A DNA stretch of 5,368 nucleotides from positions 1 to 5,368 of the forward strand of contig JAJRAE010000240.1 of the NCBI GenBank assembly GCA_028682985.1, in the 5' to 3' direction. The notes beneath the pieces are model-generated. The model saw only the letters and a program-made list of their open reading frames with translations. It ran no database searches and was not told the origin of the DNA. This document shows positions 4,429 through 5,368 of this stretch, one piece after another. This stretch comes from Methanobacterium sp. (GTDB lineage Archaea > Methanobacteriota > Methanobacteria > Methanobacteriales > Methanobacteriaceae). The position numbers were made by a program, and so were the translations under genes. Each line of letters starts with the position of its first letter. Position 1 is the first letter of the stretch.

Positions 4429-5368
4429 ATGGAAAGCAGATCAATTCCAGAATTATTGGCCCCTGCCGGCTCATTGGAAGCGCTTAAGGCAGCAGTTAAC
4501 GTCGGTGCTGATGCTGTTTATCTTTCAGGTAAGGATTTCGGAGCCCGACAGTATGCTCCTAACTTTGATGAAGATCAAATGGTTCAAGCACTTAAATACG
4601 CCCATCTAAGGAATGTTAAAGTCTATGTTACGGTGAATACCCTATTGTATGACTATGAACTCTCGGATCTGGCAGATTACCTGTTATGGCTTTACAAGGC
4701 CGGAGCAGACGCCCTTATCCTACAAGACGTGGGTGTGGCCTCCCTCTGCCGGGAGCTGATACCAAATATGGAAATGCACGCTTCCACCCAGATGACCATC
4801 AACAGCGCTGATGGAGTTAAATGGGCATCTGAATTTGGTTTTAAACGGGTGGTGCTCGCCAGGGAGCTCTTTATTTCTGAATTAGAGGAAATAATCCAGC
4901 AGGTTGGTTTGAAAATCGAACTGGAAATATTTGCCCACGGAGCACTATGCTACTCTTATTCAGGCCAGTGCCTTCTGTCCTCTCAGATAGGAGGTCGAAG
5001 TGGAAATAGGGGCCGATGTGCTCAGCCCTGCCGAAAGCCGTACCAGTTGCTGAGAGGGGATAAGGATGATTATGGAAGGCTCACCAACACCTCCCCACTT
5101 CCCCTGGAAGATGATTATCTCCTATCAACCCGAGATCTGGCCCTGTACCCTGAACTGGGGAAAATTAAACAGCTTAATATTAATTCCTTGAAGATAGAAG
5201 GACGAATGCGCTCCCCTGAATATGTGGCTCTGGTGGTCTCCACCTACCGAAAGGCCCTTGATAAAATAAGGAAAGATAGATGGAAACCAGAAGAAACAGA
5301 AATTTCACGTCTTAAATTAGCTTTTAACAGAGGATTTACCAGCGGCCACCTGCTGGAGGAAAGAAAAA
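4429..5368 (+). CDS. Peptidase U32 family protein (iron-sulfur RNA-hydroxylase-like), 3' end missing
   Basis: The first 313 codons of a plus-strand gene are seen; the frame is still open at the edge. The N-terminus PELLAPAGSLEALKAAV (7-23), then GADAVYLSGKDFGAR (26-40), is the standard TIM-barrel-like start of U32 proteins. The family signature is clear: EIFAHGALCYSYSGQCLLSS with C174 and C181, then GGRSGNRGRCAQPCR with C197 and C201. LKIEGRMRSPEYV follows further on. In bacteria, U32 proteins of this type (RlhA, TrhP, UbiU/UbiV) use cysteine-ligated Fe-S clusters to hydroxylate rRNA, tRNA or ubiquinone precursors with prephenate or another donor; the old label 'peptidase' is probably wrong for most. 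The archaeal substrate is unknown; RNA modification is a guess. Many relatives have a Cys in a 'DLC' motif before the KIEGR segment, but here it reads RDLALYPEL. No Shine-Dalgarno is visible before the ATG and no better in-frame start exists upstream, so translation may be leaderless or weakly initiated. Confidence 0.88.
   Translation, partial: MESRSIPELLAPAGSLEALKAAVNVGADAVYLSGKDFGARQYAPNFDEDQMVQALKYAHLRNVKVYVTVNTLLYDYELSDLADYLLWLYKAGADALILQDVGVASLCRELIPNMEMHASTQMTINSADGVKWASEFGFKRVVLARELFISELEEIIQQVGLKIELEIFAHGALCYSYSGQCLLSSQIGGRSGNRGRCAQPCRKPYQLLRGDKDDYGRLTNTSPLPLEDDYLLSTRDLALYPELGKIKQLNINSLKIEGRMRSPEYVALVVSTYRKALDKIRKDRWKPEETEISRLKLAFNRGFTSGHLLEERK

Overview
The window looks like a piece of a mesophilic, AT-rich methanogenic archaeon, most likely of the Methanobacteriales (Methanobacterium-like). 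The reasons are an enzyme of archaeal ether-lipid synthesis (a UbiA-type digeranylgeranylglyceryl phosphate synthase), a tRNA gene without an encoded CCA end, TTG start-codon use, AT-rich TATA-type intergenic regions, and protein sequences that read as archaeal. The genus is inference; no database was searched.

Layout. Positions 1-2719 hold a run of genes that all read on the minus strand. In order of transcription they are tRNA-Ala(CGC), a double-CDGSH iron-sulfur protein, a DedA/VTT-type membrane protein, a zinc-type cation diffusion facilitator and the start of an EamA-type drug/metabolite transporter, which runs off the left edge. Gaps are 25, 42, 89 and 46 bp, so the block could be one or two transcription units. 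At 2720-2864 is a divergent intergenic region with two overlapping palindromes. It precedes a plus-strand, membrane-anchored class I methyltransferase that resembles the FAM173-type protein-lysine methyltransferases (2865-3401). That gene converges, with a 25-bp gap, on the minus-strand lipid gene (3427-4269). A 159-bp AT-rich divergent promoter region separates the lipid gene from a plus-strand U32 family gene (4429 to the right edge, incomplete).

How the genes might work together. The left block combines metal efflux, an iron-sulfur protein and two other membrane proteins, which fits a loose metal/redox or envelope-homeostasis theme. The lipid synthase makes the archaeal membrane core. The methyltransferase carries one N-terminal membrane anchor and may act on a membrane protein. 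The U32 protein has the cysteine-rich signature of iron-sulfur enzymes that hydroxylate RNA or ubiquinone precursors in bacteria. These links come from adjacency and family knowledge and are not demonstrated here.

I do not see a clearly new multi-gene system, mobile element, CRISPR array or long repeat. The points most worth checking are the FAM173-like methyltransferase with its palindromic promoter, the tRNA-CDGSH arrangement with no room for a separate promoter, the CDGSH/four-Cys/CDGSH architecture, and the corrected start of the lipid synthase.
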